From Magnetococcales bacterium HCHbin5 (GTDB lineage: Bacteria; Pseudomonadota; Magnetococcia; Magnetococcales; Magnetaquicoccaceae), in the NCBI GenBank assembly GCA_002753505.1, contig PEAG01000005.1:39809-103808 (forward strand): 64,000 nucleotides of DNA, read 5' to 3'. The position numbers and the translations under genes were made by a program. Below are positions 36,544-45,772 of this stretch, piece after piece. The notes beneath the pieces were generated by a model that was not told where the DNA came from, did no database searches, and saw nothing but the letters and a program-made list of their open reading frames with translations. Positions within the stretch are counted from its first letter, which is position 1. The number at the start of each line of letters is the position of its first letter.

Positions 36544-37324
36544 TACGAAGCCGTTGCAGGATGTGCAGGCACAGAAGGATTCCAGGCGTCTCAGCATCGA
36601 CAAGGTGGGGGTGAAGGATATCCGTTATCCCATCCTGGTGCGGGACCGGGATCGGGGCCAGCAGCACACCATTGCCTCCGTGAACATGTACGTCAAACTG
36701 CCCCATCAGTTCAAGGGGACGCACATGTCCCGTTTCCTGGAGGTGTTGGCTGAGCAGAATGAGACCATTTCGGTGGAAAATGTGCCGGATATTTTGCGCA
36801 AGATTCAGGCTTGCCTGAATGCGGAAGAGGCCTACATTGAGCTGGAATTTCCCTATTTTATCCGCAAGGAGGCTCCGGTTTCCAAGGCTTCCGCCCTGAT
36901 GGATTATCAGGTGCGCTTTTCGGGGGTTTGCGTCGGGAAAAGCTATCAGCTCACCCTGGGGGTGAGGGTGCCGGTAACCTCTTTGTGTCCCTGCTCCAAG
37001 GAGATTTCCCAGTATGGTGCCCACAATCAGCGTTCCCATGTCACCGTCACCTTGCGCTATAAAAAATTTATCTGGGTGGAGGAGATTATTGAGCTGGTTG
37101 AAAAGCATGCCTCCTGTGAACTCTATGCCATCCTGAAGCGGCCCGACGAAAAATATGTAACAGAAAAGGCCTATGAAAATCCGCGCTTTGTAGAGGATAT
37201 TGTCCGCTCGGTGGCGGCCGATCTCGAAAAGGATCCCCGCATCACCCTGTTTACGGTCGAGTCGGAAAATTTTGAATCCATCCATAACCATTCCGCCTAT
37301 GCCTTCATATCCGGGGGCGACTAG
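36530..37324 (+). CDS. folE2: GTP cyclohydrolase I type IB (FolE2)
   Basis: A protein of about 264 residues of the FolE2 (COG1469) family, the metal-flexible alternative to FolE that makes 7,8-dihydroneopterin triphosphate for folate or queuosine synthesis. The metal-binding cysteine is in [22 protein letters not shown] and the active-site Glu/His region is [14 protein letters not shown] near the end. The start is uncertain. A TTG at 36530 has GGAGG nine bases upstream, while a GTG at 36521 abuts the same site too closely. Either start overlaps the end of accA, so translation is probably coupled. proS follows 10 bases later. Confidence 0.92.
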   Translation: MAQHDTKPLQDVQAQKDSRRLSIDKVGVKDIRYPILVRDRDRGQQHTIASVNMYVKLPHQFKGTHMSRFLEVLAEQNETISVENVPDILRKIQACLNAEEAYIELEFPYFIRKEAPVSKASALMDYQVRFSGVCVGKSYQLTLGVRVPVTSLCPCSKEISQYGAHNQRSHVTVTLRYKKFIWVEEIIELVEKHASCELYAILKRPDEKYVTEKAYENPRFVEDIVRSVAADLEKDPRITLFTVESENFESIHNHSAYAFISGGD

Positions 37325-37334
37325 AGGAGTTGTC

Positions 37335-39038
37335 ATGCACTTCAGCAAAACGTTGATTCCAACCTTGAAAGAGGATCCGGTGGATGCCCAGGTGATCTCC
37401 CATCGCCTGATGTTGCGGGCCGGTTTGATTCGCCCCCTGGGGGCCGGCATCTACACTTGGTTGCCTTTGGGGTTGCGGGTGCTGCGCAAAGTGGAGGCCA
37501 TTGTCCGGCAGGAGATGGACCAGGCTGGGGCGCAGGAGGTGTTGATGCCCGCCGTCCAGCCGGGAGAGCTTTGGCAGGAGTCTGGTCGCTGGGAGCAGTA
37601 TGGCAAGGAGTTGCTCCGTTTTGTCGACCGTCATGACCGGCAGTGCTGTTTTGGTCCCACCCATGAGGAGGTGATTGCCGATCTGGTACGGCGGGAGATT
37701 CGCTCCTATCGGCAGTTGCCGGCCAATTTTTATCAGATTCAGACCAAGTTCCGGGACGAAATCCGGCCCCGGTTTGGCATCATGCGGGGGCGGGAATTTT
37801 TGATGAAGGATGCCTACTCCTTCGATCTGGATCAGGCTGGTCTGGATGTCAGTTATCAGACCATGTTTGAAACCTATCAGCGTATTTTTAATCGCTGTGG
37901 GTTGGCGTTTCGGGCGGTGGAGGCGGATACCGGTTCGATTGGGGGGGCCTCTTCCCATGAGTTTCACGTGTTGGCAGATTCCGGTGAGGATGTCATCGTC
38001 TCCTGTGATCAGTGTGGCTATGCGGCCAATTTGGAAAAGGCGGTGGCGGCGCATGTGGAGGCTGGGGCGGTTGAGTCGCTGGAGGAGATGCAGCGGGTTG
38101 CCACCCCGGGCCAGAAAAGCATCGAAGCGGTGGCACAGTTTCTAAAGATTCCGACCTCGCGTCTGGTCAAATCCTTGTTGGTTGAAACGGCTGCCGGGCC
38201 GGTTCTGTTGCTGTTGCGCGGGGATCATGCCTTGAATCTGGTCAAGGCCGCGGCGGCGTTGGCGGTCTCTCAATTGACCATTCCTGAACCGGAGCGGGCG
38301 GCTCAGTTGGCGGGGGTGGAGATGGGGTCCATGGGACCGGTGGGAAGCCGGTTGCCGATTTTGGCTGACCAAGCGGTGCAAGGGTTGCGCAACTTTGTCT
38401 GTGGTGCCAACGAGTCGGGCTGGCATTTGCAGCATGTCAACTGGGGGCGGGATCTGCCGCTGCCTGCCTTTGCGGATTTGCGGAATGTGGTGGCGGGGGA
38501 GCCCTGTGCCCGTTGTGCCGGTGGTCGCTTGGTGCGGCACCAGGGTATTGAGGTGGGGCATGTTTTCAAGTTGGGTGATAAATATTCCCAGGCATTGGGG
38601 GTTCGGGTGTTGGACCGCCAGGGGTTGGAGCAGACCTTGGTGATGGGATGCTATGGGATTGGGGTATCCCGCATCGTGGCGGCGGCCATTGAGCAGAACT
38701 ATGATCAAAACGGTATCATATGGCCCAAGGCGTTGGCTCCTTTTCAGCTGGAGTTGATTGTGCTCAACCCCAGGGAGGCACAGGAGGTGGCAGCAGCGGA
38801 GGGGTTGTATCAGGCCCTGTTGGCGGACGGGGTGGAGGTGCTGTTGGATGACCGGGATGAGCGTGCGGGTGTCAAGTTCAAGGATGCGGACCTGTTGGGT
38901 ATTCCTTTGCGGTTGCTGGTGGGGGGGCGTTCTTTCAAGGAGGGGATGGTAGAGTTGCAATCCCGTCGCGGGGATCTGTCGGAGCGGTTGCCGCTGGCGA
39001 CAGCGTTGTCGTCGGTTATGGCTTTGCTGGGGAGTTGA
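37335..39038 (+). CDS. proS: Prolyl-tRNA synthetase, bacterial (editing-domain) type
   Basis: A 567-residue class II synthetase. Motif 1 region is RPLGAGIYTWLPLGLRVL, motif 2 is FRDEIRPRFGIMRGREFLMKDAYSFD, and motif 3 is LVMGCYGIGVSRIVAAAIEQ. The inserted YbaK-like cis-editing domain lies at about 235-380 and hydrolyses mischarged Ala-tRNA(Pro). The C-terminal anticodon-binding domain includes LLDDRDERAGVKFKDADLLGIPLRL. The ATG at 37335 has GAGGAG upstream; the frame is open earlier, antisense-free but unconserved. A small unknown gene follows three bases after the stop. Confidence 0.96.
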   Translation: MHFSKTLIPTLKEDPVDAQVISHRLMLRAGLIRPLGAGIYTWLPLGLRVLRKVEAIVRQEMDQAGAQEVLMPAVQPGELWQESGRWEQYGKELLRFVDRHDRQCCFGPTHEEVIADLVRREIRSYRQLPANFYQIQTKFRDEIRPRFGIMRGREFLMKDAYSFDLDQAGLDVSYQTMFETYQRIFNRCGLAFRAVEADTGSIGGASSHEFHVLADSGEDVIVSCDQCGYAANLEKAVAAHVEAGAVESLEEMQRVATPGQKSIEAVAQFLKIPTSRLVKSLLVETAAGPVLLLLRGDHALNLVKAAAALAVSQLTIPEPERAAQLAGVEMGSMGPVGSRLPILADQAVQGLRNFVCGANESGWHLQHVNWGRDLPLPAFADLRNVVAGEPCARCAGGRLVRHQGIEVGHVFKLGDKYSQALGVRVLDRQGLEQTLVMGCYGIGVSRIVAAAIEQNYDQNGIIWPKALAPFQLELIVLNPREAQEVAAAEGLYQALLADGVEVLLDDRDERAGVKFKDADLLGIPLRLLVGGRSFKEGMVELQSRRGDLSERLPLATALSSVMALLGS

Positions 39039-39041
39039 ACG

Positions 39042-39374
39042 ATGGGGAATGAGGCCGAGCTTGAGGCGATGATTGTCGCTTTGGTCACCGAAAAGTTGCG
39101 GGATTTGGTGCAGGAGTCGGTGCAGAGTTGGGGACCGGCGTTGCTGGCTGAGCAGGTGCGGGCCGAGATCGAGCGGATCAAAGGGGCGTCAGAGGTCGAG
39201 GCTCGGGCAGTTGTCGAGCCGGCGGAGCCGTATGAGGGGTTTGACGAGCAGGTGTGCGCGCTGTTCAGGCCGCAGATTTATGCGTTGGCCCGGCAGCTTG
39301 CCAGTCGGGAGGTTGCGTATGCGTTGCCGGAGGTGGCAGAGCAGATGATCCTGGCGGAGTTGGAGCGGTTGTAG
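39042..39374 (+). CDS. Small helical protein, unknown
   Basis: A 110-residue frame beginning three bases after proS, with GGGGAG upstream of the ATG, so it is likely co-transcribed. The sequence is helical and acidic, with no cysteine motif, signal peptide or membrane segment. The end (LARQLASREVAYALPEVAEQMILAELERL) has the amphipathic repeat of a coiled coil or oligomerisation helix. The plan, a variable linker and a helical C-terminal tail, resembles short proteins carrying a DUF2497-type tail, but I cannot claim that match. Function is unknown. Confidence 0.6.
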   Translation: MGNEAELEAMIVALVTEKLRDLVQESVQSWGPALLAEQVRAEIERIKGASEVEARAVVEPAEPYEGFDEQVCALFRPQIYALARQLASREVAYALPEVAEQMILAELERL

Positions 39375-39443
39375 CCGCCGACGCACGGATGACAATCCAA
39401 TCGCCTTTTCATGGATCTGCAGCAACGGCGGCCTGTATTGGCA

Positions 39444-41114
39444 CTATGGCTGCGGTGTATAGTCGACGGTCGCGTACAAAATGGTCTCCCACTCCAGCGT
39501 CGTATAGTGATCAAGGAACAGGTGGTATCCCAGTCCCAACCCCTTGATCCACTCGGCCAACACGTATAAATCTTCCGGTTTATGATAGATGCTGATGGCC
39601 AGCTTTGGTCTGAATTGCCGAATGGTCGACTCTGCACCTTGCAGTGCTTTCAACTCAACCCCTTCCACATCCAGCTTCAAAAAATCAACCCGTTTGATGG
39701 TGCCCTTGGCCACGAGTCCATCAATGGAGGCCAAAGGAATATCGCCTGAACTGATGCGGAACCCACTATCCATTGCCCCGATAGAGACAGAGGGAGCCTC
39801 GTAGTCCACATCAGACAGGCCATAATTGAATAAAACCGCGTTGTCCAGAGCGTTGATTTCCAGATTGCGCTTGACCAGCCTGATATGGTCCTGAACCGGA
39901 TCAAAGCTGTATACACAACCCTGGGCCCCAACAGCCAGGGCAAAGCGCAGGGTGGTTTCGCCCGTATAGGTACCTGCATCCACAGCGTAATCCCCGGCTT
40001 CTGGTTGGATGCTGACACCACCCCGGTTATAGAAATACTGGCTCATGTAAAATGCAAAGAATATATCAATAAAATGGCAATGGATACGAACCAGCCGTTC
40101 CTGAAACATGAACTTGTAATATTTGACAGGGTAGATCGTGACGGCAGAACTTTGCTGCAGCTCCTCGTCATTGGCAACCTCTTTCTGCATTCTGTCCCAG
40201 AGCTGCCAATAACCGGGCGAGTCCGTTGGCAGACGCACATGAGTGGGGCCGGCAATCCGGTATCGTAGCAGATCGATAAACAGACTTTTCGATTGCAGGT
40301 TTGCGTATTGTTGCCAGGCGTGGCAAAGATTTTCATGGTTATCCACGACCCATTCCAACCAATGGGCATGGGACAAGGCATTCTCCGCACTCGCTTTTCT
40401 CCAACCGGGTACCAGTACTTCTTTCCTGTGTTCTATCTCTGTTGGATTTTCTGGTATGGCGCGATACATATCCTGAAAGGTCAGCAGGTATATATATTTT
40501 AAAAATCCACGCTCAGGGCCCAGTTTGTATTGTGCCAGCGTACTATCCATCATGTGATTTAACAGCCAGTCATGCCCGTCCACTTGCCACTTGTTCCTGC
40601 CGATGGTTTCAACAGCAGAACGAATCTCTTCAACACCACGACCAAGGCGCAACAGGGACAACAGCAACTCCATGGATTCGGCGAGATACAACAACAGCAT
40701 CTTTGTCATCTGCTTCCGCTCATTTTGTAGCGGCTCGATAAGTACATTCACAACATCGGGTGCCGGTATACCGGCTATAAAAAAACCAATCGCGGAATCC
40801 AATAAAGGCTTCAATCGTTCCTGCAATTTGGTATTCGTTTCAATCGTCGAACGTGATTTTGTATAGGTATTGCAGGCCGCTTCAGCCACCTTCACACTGA
40901 CGCCCCTCTCTATCAATGCCTGTTTCAGGTGATCGGGCGATACGCCAGAATCCGTGACGGATCTCATGTACTTGACCAGATAAACGCAGGTATTGACAAT
41001 ATCCGTGCCGATTCCGCGTTGAGCCGAAACCGCTTGAATATCATCGACAGAGACCCCGGCATTCAATTGGGATATGACAAAAATAAGAGACTCTTCTCTG
41101 CTCAGGGCTTCCAT
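39444..41114 (-). CDS. FkbM-type methyltransferase with long helical N-terminal region
   Basis: A 556-residue protein. The C-terminal part (about 370-550) is an FkbM-family SAM-dependent methyltransferase: the SAM loop DYAVDAGTYTGETTLRFA, CVYSFDPVQDHIRLVKRNLEIN and the hallmark VDFLKLDVEGVELKALQGAE. The first 150 residues contain recurring units of about 40 residues built on '(A/S)GVSxDxL...RG(V/I)...', seen at NAGVSVDDIQAVSAQRGI and DSGVSPDHLKQALIERGVS, suggesting helical repeats. The middle (about 180-360) is unrecognised. FkbM enzymes methylate glycans or polyketides, so a role in surface polysaccharide modification is possible. The C-terminus is very close to the window's proS operon, on the opposite strand. 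Confidence 0.75.
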   Translation of the reverse strand: MEALSREESLIFVISQLNAGVSVDDIQAVSAQRGIGTDIVNTCVYLVKYMRSVTDSGVSPDHLKQALIERGVSVKVAEAACNTYTKSRSTIETNTKLQERLKPLLDSAIGFFIAGIPAPDVVNVLIEPLQNERKQMTKMLLLYLAESMELLLSLLRLGRGVEEIRSAVETIGRNKWQVDGHDWLLNHMMDSTLAQYKLGPERGFLKYIYLLTFQDMYRAIPENPTEIEHRKEVLVPGWRKASAENALSHAHWLEWVVDNHENLCHAWQQYANLQSKSLFIDLLRYRIAGPTHVRLPTDSPGYWQLWDRMQKEVANDEELQQSSAVTIYPVKYYKFMFQERLVRIHCHFIDIFFAFYMSQYFYNRGGVSIQPEAGDYAVDAGTYTGETTLRFALAVGAQGCVYSFDPVQDHIRLVKRNLEINALDNAVLFNYGLSDVDYEAPSVSIGAMDSGFRISSGDIPLASIDGLVAKGTIKRVDFLKLDVEGVELKALQGAESTIRQFRPKLAISIYHKPEDLYVLAEWIKGLGLGYHLFLDHYTTLEWETILYATVDYTPQP

Positions 41115-41389
41115 TTTTTATTGTCCTTTACTCGTAATGCCAAGTTCCGCAGGCGCATTTCTTATATACAGGGGGCCTGCCCCCGTACCTGCCTGGGGAG
41201 ATGACCTCCCCGGCTCCATGATCGTTTGCCTGCCAATCAGGGTGACCGGACTGTTACGCCCCCTCGGAGATAGAAACGGGTTGCGCTGGGACAGGATCGG
41301 GACGGGTTGTGGGACAAGAGAGACCCCACCGACGTCGACTGCTGCCGTCACCAGGCGAAGGAGATCGATCGCTACCGCGGGCCACTACA
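41115..41389. other. Intergenic segment with repeat remnant
   Basis: Upstream of the FkbM gene. It contains the repeat remnant at about 41160-41230 and otherwise nothing recognisable. Overlapping short frames here have no ribosome sites or family features. Confidence 0.4.
41160..41232. repeat. Degenerate copy of the palindromic repeat arm
   Basis: acagggggcctgcccccgta is followed by ctggggagatgacctccccgg and catgatcgtttgc. The order cagggg/cccctg hairpin, ggggag...ctcccc hairpin, then an atcgtt end matches the right arm of the element at 8457-8881. Confidence 0.6.
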
Positions 41390-41587
41390 CTACCGGTTGG
41401 CCAACAGATGAGGGTGATGGAGAGAGATCGCACGGGCTGCCTGTTGAACTTTTTCCAGCCCCGCCCTGAGCCGGAAAAACAGCAGCATCCCTTCATCCAG
41501 GCTTTCCCAACAGAGGGTACGCAGCCTTCTGTTAAATTTTTCAGAAACACCGGACAACGCCACGGTTACGGTTGCTCTGCTGTTCAT
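41390..41587 (-). CDS. Small basic protein, unknown
   Basis: A 65-residue frame (MNSRATVTVALSGVSEKFNR...) preceded by an excellent ribosome site, GGAG eight bases before the ATG. It is basic (many Arg), has one cysteine and no signal peptide, and its C-terminal half could form an amphipathic helix. It lies upstream of the FkbM gene on the same strand, with a 275-base gap containing a repeat remnant. No family is recognised. The strong start site is the main support. Confidence 0.45.
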   Translation of the reverse strand: MNSRATVTVALSGVSEKFNRRLRTLCWESLDEGMLLFFRLRAGLEKVQQAARAISLHHPHLLANR

Positions 41588-41749
41588 ATGCTTTTCTCCT
41601 GGAAGATGACCGCGCCGGGTCGTTGAGGAGAGAAGAAGCAGCTTTTGTGCCGTCTGTCATTTTGTTGAAAAACACAACCAAAAACAGTCCATTCGAGCAG
41701 CAACTGTGGGGCACTGGAGCCAGAATGTCGAAACGATGACGCTGTTTCT

Positions 41750-42901
41750 TTACAGGCGCATCTTCAAGATGGCCGCTACTGCGCTGCCGTCGATATTACC
41801 CTGCTCTCCCAATCGAACCTGCCGCGCCGCCAACCGGTTGGATACTGCCTCAACCGCCTCCATGCCCAGGCCATAGTCGGACAGTCGGGTCTTGACACCC
41901 ACCTCCTGAAAAAAGGCTACCGTTTTTTCAATGGCCGCAGTCGCCAACGCTTCGGCAGAACCATTATCCATCCCCCAAACCCGACGGGCATATTGAACCA
42001 ACTTTTCCTGTTTTGCCGCCTGATTGTAACGCAAGACACCGGGCAAAACCACAGCCAGAGATTGACCATGATCCAGGCCATAGAGGGCGGTCAATTCATG
42101 GCCGATCAGATGGGTGGACCAATCCTGCGGGACACCACAGCCGATCAGACCATTCAACCCCTGGGTGGCACACCACATCAGATTGGCCCGTACCGTATAC
42201 GCCTGGGGTGTGAGCCGAACCTTTGGGGCCTCCTCAATCAGGGTCAACAGGATGGCTTCCGCCTGTCGATCCTGTAACGAAGCCTGGACGGGATAGGTGA
42301 GATATTGCTCTGTCACATGGACAAAGGTGTCGACAATGCCATTGGCGACTTGACGATCATCCAGCGAAAAGGTGGTATGGGGATCCAGAATGGCAAAACG
42401 GGGGTAGCAGTGCGGGCTGCCAAAGCCCCGCTTTTCCTGGTTGGAAAGGCGGGAAATGACGGCAAACCCATTCATTTCCGAGCCGGTGGCCGGTAGCGTC
42501 AACACACTGCCCAGGGGCAGGGCTGCCTCGATGGGGGCATTTTCAGCCACGATGCGCCAGGGATCCCCCTGGAACAGTGTAGCCGCCGCAATAAATTTGC
42601 TGCCATCCAACACCGAACCGCCCCCTACCGCCAGCAAAAAGGTGATCCCCTCCCGGCGACATAGCTCAACCGCTTTCATGCAGGTTTCATACTGCGGGTT
42701 GGGCTCCAGACCGCCAAATTCCAGCAGGGACCACCCTTGCAATGCCTCCTTGACCTGTTGATAGACCCCGTTGCGCCGAATGGAACCTTGACCATAGGTC
42801 ATCAGCAGGCGGCTCCCCGCCGGCAGCAGATCCGGCAGTTGGGCGATGGTATGGGCACCAAACAGGATATGAACCGGATTGTGATAGCTAAATGTGCGCA
42901 T
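41750..42901 (-). CDS. Iron-containing alcohol dehydrogenase (YqhD/BDH-like)
   Basis: A 383-residue NAD(P)-dependent group III alcohol dehydrogenase. Visible blocks are FLLAVGGGSVLDGSKFIAAA (the GGGS nucleotide site, about 94-105), LTLPATGSEMNGFAVIS, and the metal-binding region DTFVHVTEQYLT with HLIGHELTALYGLDHGQSLAVVLPG, supplying Asp and three His ligands. The N-terminus FSYHNPVHILFGAHTI is typical of YqhD/butanol dehydrogenases, which reduce short-chain aldehydes with NADPH. It is encoded 32 bases after the cytochrome b561-type gene on the same strand and may share its transcript; a functional tie between them is not obvious. Confidence 0.92.
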   Translation of the reverse strand: MRTFSYHNPVHILFGAHTIAQLPDLLPAGSRLLMTYGQGSIRRNGVYQQVKEALQGWSLLEFGGLEPNPQYETCMKAVELCRREGITFLLAVGGGSVLDGSKFIAAATLFQGDPWRIVAENAPIEAALPLGSVLTLPATGSEMNGFAVISRLSNQEKRGFGSPHCYPRFAILDPHTTFSLDDRQVANGIVDTFVHVTEQYLTYPVQASLQDRQAEAILLTLIEEAPKVRLTPQAYTVRANLMWCATQGLNGLIGCGVPQDWSTHLIGHELTALYGLDHGQSLAVVLPGVLRYNQAAKQEKLVQYARRVWGMDNGSAEALATAAIEKTVAFFQEVGVKTRLSDYGLGMEAVEAVSNRLAARQVRLGEQGNIDGSAVAAILKMRL

Positions 42902-42933
42902 GGAATATTTCCTGTTGAATGGGTTGCACGAAT

Positions 42934-44136
42934 CTACTGTCGGGGTGCAGAAGGGATTTCGTCTTGCAATGGGCTGTGGGAGGCTGCAGTGGCCTTCGGT
43001 ATATGAATGGCATGCTCATCAAATCGCCCACTGAGGGCATCATGATGGCAGACCGGACAATTGATCGGCGAGGAGACGGGCGGCCTGTCAAAAACGGCTG
43101 CCTCGATGTTGAGGTGAATTTTTTGCCAGGCAGGATGGTTGGTGATGCGCTGGTCGGGATCCGGCATGAGCTTGCGAAAACGATGCGCCGCATCCGTGTT
43201 CCAGTCCTCGGCCGCATGCACCAGCAAAAAGGAGGTGATCGTTACCGCTTCCTTGCCATTCAGCGTGACAGAATGGCCAAAATGGTCATGCATGTGACTC
43301 AGCAGATTCTGCCACGCCTCTTCCGGCAACAGGCTGGGATGGATGGTCCAGTGACAGTGGCCGCACTTTTCCTGATAGGCCACAGGATAATGCAGGGGAC
43401 GCCAACCGTCCATGGGGAGCTGCCCCAGGGCCTTGGAGGTGTGATCAATGGAAAACATGAGCACCATGCCGAGGACCATGGCCCAGGCCACGTTGGCATT
43501 TCTCATCTGTTCGGTCGGTTGATCCACATCCATCGGCTTGCAACCGGTCACCATGCTTCGCAACAGAGAGACTCGCGTCAATTGAGACTCACGCCGAACG
43601 ATCCCAATATGGATGGCGACAACCACCAACAGCAGAACAGCAAGCTTTTCATGGAGTGACTGGCCATACGTTCCCGCGCTGTAACTGACCAGGGAGGCCA
43701 ACGGCCCCATGTGCTCCTCCCCCCCATAGGCCACCAAACCGGTCACCAACAGCGCGAAAACAATCAGCAGCAACAACAAACTGACCCAGGCATTGACCGG
43801 ATTCAAAGCCAGAGAACTGCTCTTGGTTTGGCCACGCCACAAAGCCCGGGCATCATCATATACTTGAGCCGGTGACTGGAAATAATGGGAAAAGCGGTTA
43901 TATTCCGATCCAACCACGCCCCAGAGCAGCCGAAACATCAGCAAACCGGCGGTCACACCCCCCAGCAACAGGTGCCGATCCAGTTGCCAAGCCGGATCAA
44001 GCCAACCCGTGATCAGGTCAGCAACCAGCAGACCGGTTACAGACCAATGAAAAAAACGGGTCGGACGATCCCATACCTCCCATTCAACAACGGAACAGGT
44101 GCGAAAATAGTGCAACATGCGCTGCCATTTGGCCAT
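42934..44136 (-). CDS. Cytochrome b561-type membrane protein fused to a diheme c domain
   Basis: A 400-residue protein. The N-terminal half is a di-haem cytochrome b561 domain with four to five membrane helices and histidines in DRPTRFFHWSVTGLL, SLHEKLAVLLLVVVAIHIG and nearby. A membrane-anchored C-terminal domain follows (about 235-400) with two CxxCH haem c sites, KCGHCHWTIHPS and NCPVCHHDALSG, similar to diheme DHC-type cytochromes. The arrangement suggests quinol oxidation by the b part and electron delivery to a periplasmic acceptor through the c haems. GGGGAG lies upstream of the ATG. Similar fusions occur near nitrite or thiosulfate respiration genes; the true partner is unknown. Confidence 0.82.
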   Translation of the reverse strand: MAKWQRMLHYFRTCSVVEWEVWDRPTRFFHWSVTGLLVADLITGWLDPAWQLDRHLLLGGVTAGLLMFRLLWGVVGSEYNRFSHYFQSPAQVYDDARALWRGQTKSSSLALNPVNAWVSLLLLLIVFALLVTGLVAYGGEEHMGPLASLVSYSAGTYGQSLHEKLAVLLLVVVAIHIGIVRRESQLTRVSLLRSMVTGCKPMDVDQPTEQMRNANVAWAMVLGMVLMFSIDHTSKALGQLPMDGWRPLHYPVAYQEKCGHCHWTIHPSLLPEEAWQNLLSHMHDHFGHSVTLNGKEAVTITSFLLVHAAEDWNTDAAHRFRKLMPDPDQRITNHPAWQKIHLNIEAAVFDRPPVSSPINCPVCHHDALSGRFDEHAIHIPKATAASHSPLQDEIPSAPRQ

Positions 44137-44204
44137 GGTCTCCCCCTGTCAGGGCAGTCGACGCCAGAGAATTAAGAAGGCCCTCGGGGTAAGGATCAAT
44201 AACA

Positions 44205-45050
44205 CTACGAGGCTGCAGCAGCCTCCTGCACCACCAACACCGGACAGTTTGCCCGACCGATCAGATGCACCAGCTTGTTGGTTTGAAACAGGCGATCGAT
44301 CACCGAACGATCACGAGGTTCGCAAACAATAATGTCTGCCGACCGTTGGCGCGCCACCTCCAGGATGACATCATCGGTCTCCCCCGATTGAACCAAACCG
44401 GTGACAGGTACCTGCTGCAACTCTGCCAGGGCGACCAGACGATTGACCGTCTGATTGAGTTCCCGCCGCTCCGACTCGTCCCCCTCCGTGACCATCAGGA
44501 CAGTCAAGGGCAGTTGGGTGGCCCGGGCCAGACTGAAGGCGGTCTGGGGCGCACGGCTGCGCTCATCCTGATCGTTCTCCGCCACCAACAATACACCGCC
44601 ATTCCAGTAGGAGAAGAGGCGGGGCACCACCAGCACCGAACACTCCGATTTGTCAACCACCTTGGCCGTGGCCTCCCCCACCATCAGCTTGGCCAATCCA
44701 CGCCGCCCACGGCGGCCCAGAATGACCAACTGCGCCTCCACCTCTCTGGCGGCGGCCAGTATTCCCTGGCTGGGTTCCTCGCAGGAGCGAACCATTGGGG
44801 TGCAGGAGATCCCCCGCTCCGTACATTGCAGCGTGACCCGTTCCAGATGCAGGGCTGCGTCCTGCTCCTCTACAATCGCCGCATCGGTGCCGGCCTCCGC
44901 CAACAAAAGACGCAGGATAAAAAGCCGGGCGTGATGCCTGGAGGCCATCTCCATGCCAACCCGCTCGACCCCTGCTGAATATTCAGAACCGTCTGTTGCC
45001 AACAGGATGACCTGAAACGGGTCACTACCCGCACCGTCACTATCGTCCAT
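44205..45050 (-). CDS. Tandem universal stress protein (two UspA domains)
   Basis: A 281-residue cytoplasmic protein made of two Usp domains. The first (about 10-145) starts FQVILLATDGSEYSAGVERV and ends with the ATP-binding pattern VILGRRGRRGLAKLMVGEATAKVVDKSECSVLVV, where the G-2x-G-9x-G(S/T) motif is recognisable. The second (about 150-280) is more divergent, ending NKLVHLIGRANCPVLVV and lacking a clean ATP motif. It is the first gene of a minus-strand run, with the cytochrome b561-c gene 68 bases downstream. Usp proteins accumulate under energy or redox stress; a specific role is unknown. Confidence 0.88.
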   Translation of the reverse strand: MDDSDGAGSDPFQVILLATDGSEYSAGVERVGMEMASRHHARLFILRLLLAEAGTDAAIVEEQDAALHLERVTLQCTERGISCTPMVRSCEEPSQGILAAAREVEAQLVILGRRGRRGLAKLMVGEATAKVVDKSECSVLVVPRLFSYWNGGVLLVAENDQDERSRAPQTAFSLARATQLPLTVLMVTEGDESERRELNQTVNRLVALAELQQVPVTGLVQSGETDDVILEVARQRSADIIVCEPRDRSVIDRLFQTNKLVHLIGRANCPVLVVQEAAAAS

Positions 45051-45772
45051 TACTTGTCAAACCCCTCGTATCAGTTGGTTGGTTTTGGCAATCCACAGTT
45101 GGATACCAGCTCGTTGGACGCCAGAGTATCAGAATCCTCTCAAACGTTTCAAGGCCGGAGGCCATCTTAAAACAGAATGGCCAGCCTTGGACAGCATTTT
45201 TTTTTGTGTAGATTGCCTATTGGTCTTGACGCCAGCGGGTCAGCTGAATAGAATGGCGACAGGATTAACTATTGTCGGAGGATGTGTGGACATACGGATG
45301 GTTACAGATCTGGTTTGCCGCCAGTCGGTGAGGCCGTTTGACCGAAACACTACCCCCTTCGGCCTCCCTCGCACTGCCCGCACCAGATAACCCCCTTTTT
45401 TGTCGTTGCCACCAGGTAATGAACTGTCTGTTCTTCGTACAGAGCCGAGCGGCTTGACCGGTACGGTGAGGATGGATGGCAGTTCGCGACGATTGCAGAG
45501 TTCGAGCAAGAAATCCACAACGCGCGGTTGTAGATGTTGTGTTGTTTACCCGCTCTTTTATGGGTATTGCTTGCTGCTGGACATGACCCGTTCAACACCC
45601 TTTTCCTGTTCGAGACCGGGCGTGTTGGATGGCGTTGATCTGCATCCCGATGCAGTGGACCCCCACCGGTTCCGCTGCTGTGTGCTGTGGGTTTTCCGAC
45701 AAATCGGGCGGTTTTTTCTTTCCCGCTGTTCATCGCCGCCATCGCCGCCATTACGGAAAGGAAGGACGTCAA
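45051..45772. promoter_or_regulatory. 722-base region upstream of mgtE with structured leader near the gene
   Basis: Between the divergent Usp and mgtE genes. The half next to mgtE has inverted repeats: CAACAC (45593-45598) with GTGTTG (45622-45627), a perfect CTGCAT-CCCG-ATGCAG hairpin (45640-45655), and CCGA...TCGG followed by GCGGTTTTTTCTTT (about 45696-45720), which looks like a weak intrinsic terminator. This could be a transcribed attenuator-type leader. I do not find the conserved elements of the M-box (ykoK) magnesium riboswitch. Frames here lack ribosome sites. Confidence 0.4.

Noticed and set aside
45051..45772. M-box (ykoK) magnesium riboswitch upstream of mgtE
   Set aside because: The conserved core elements are absent; only generic hairpins are seen.
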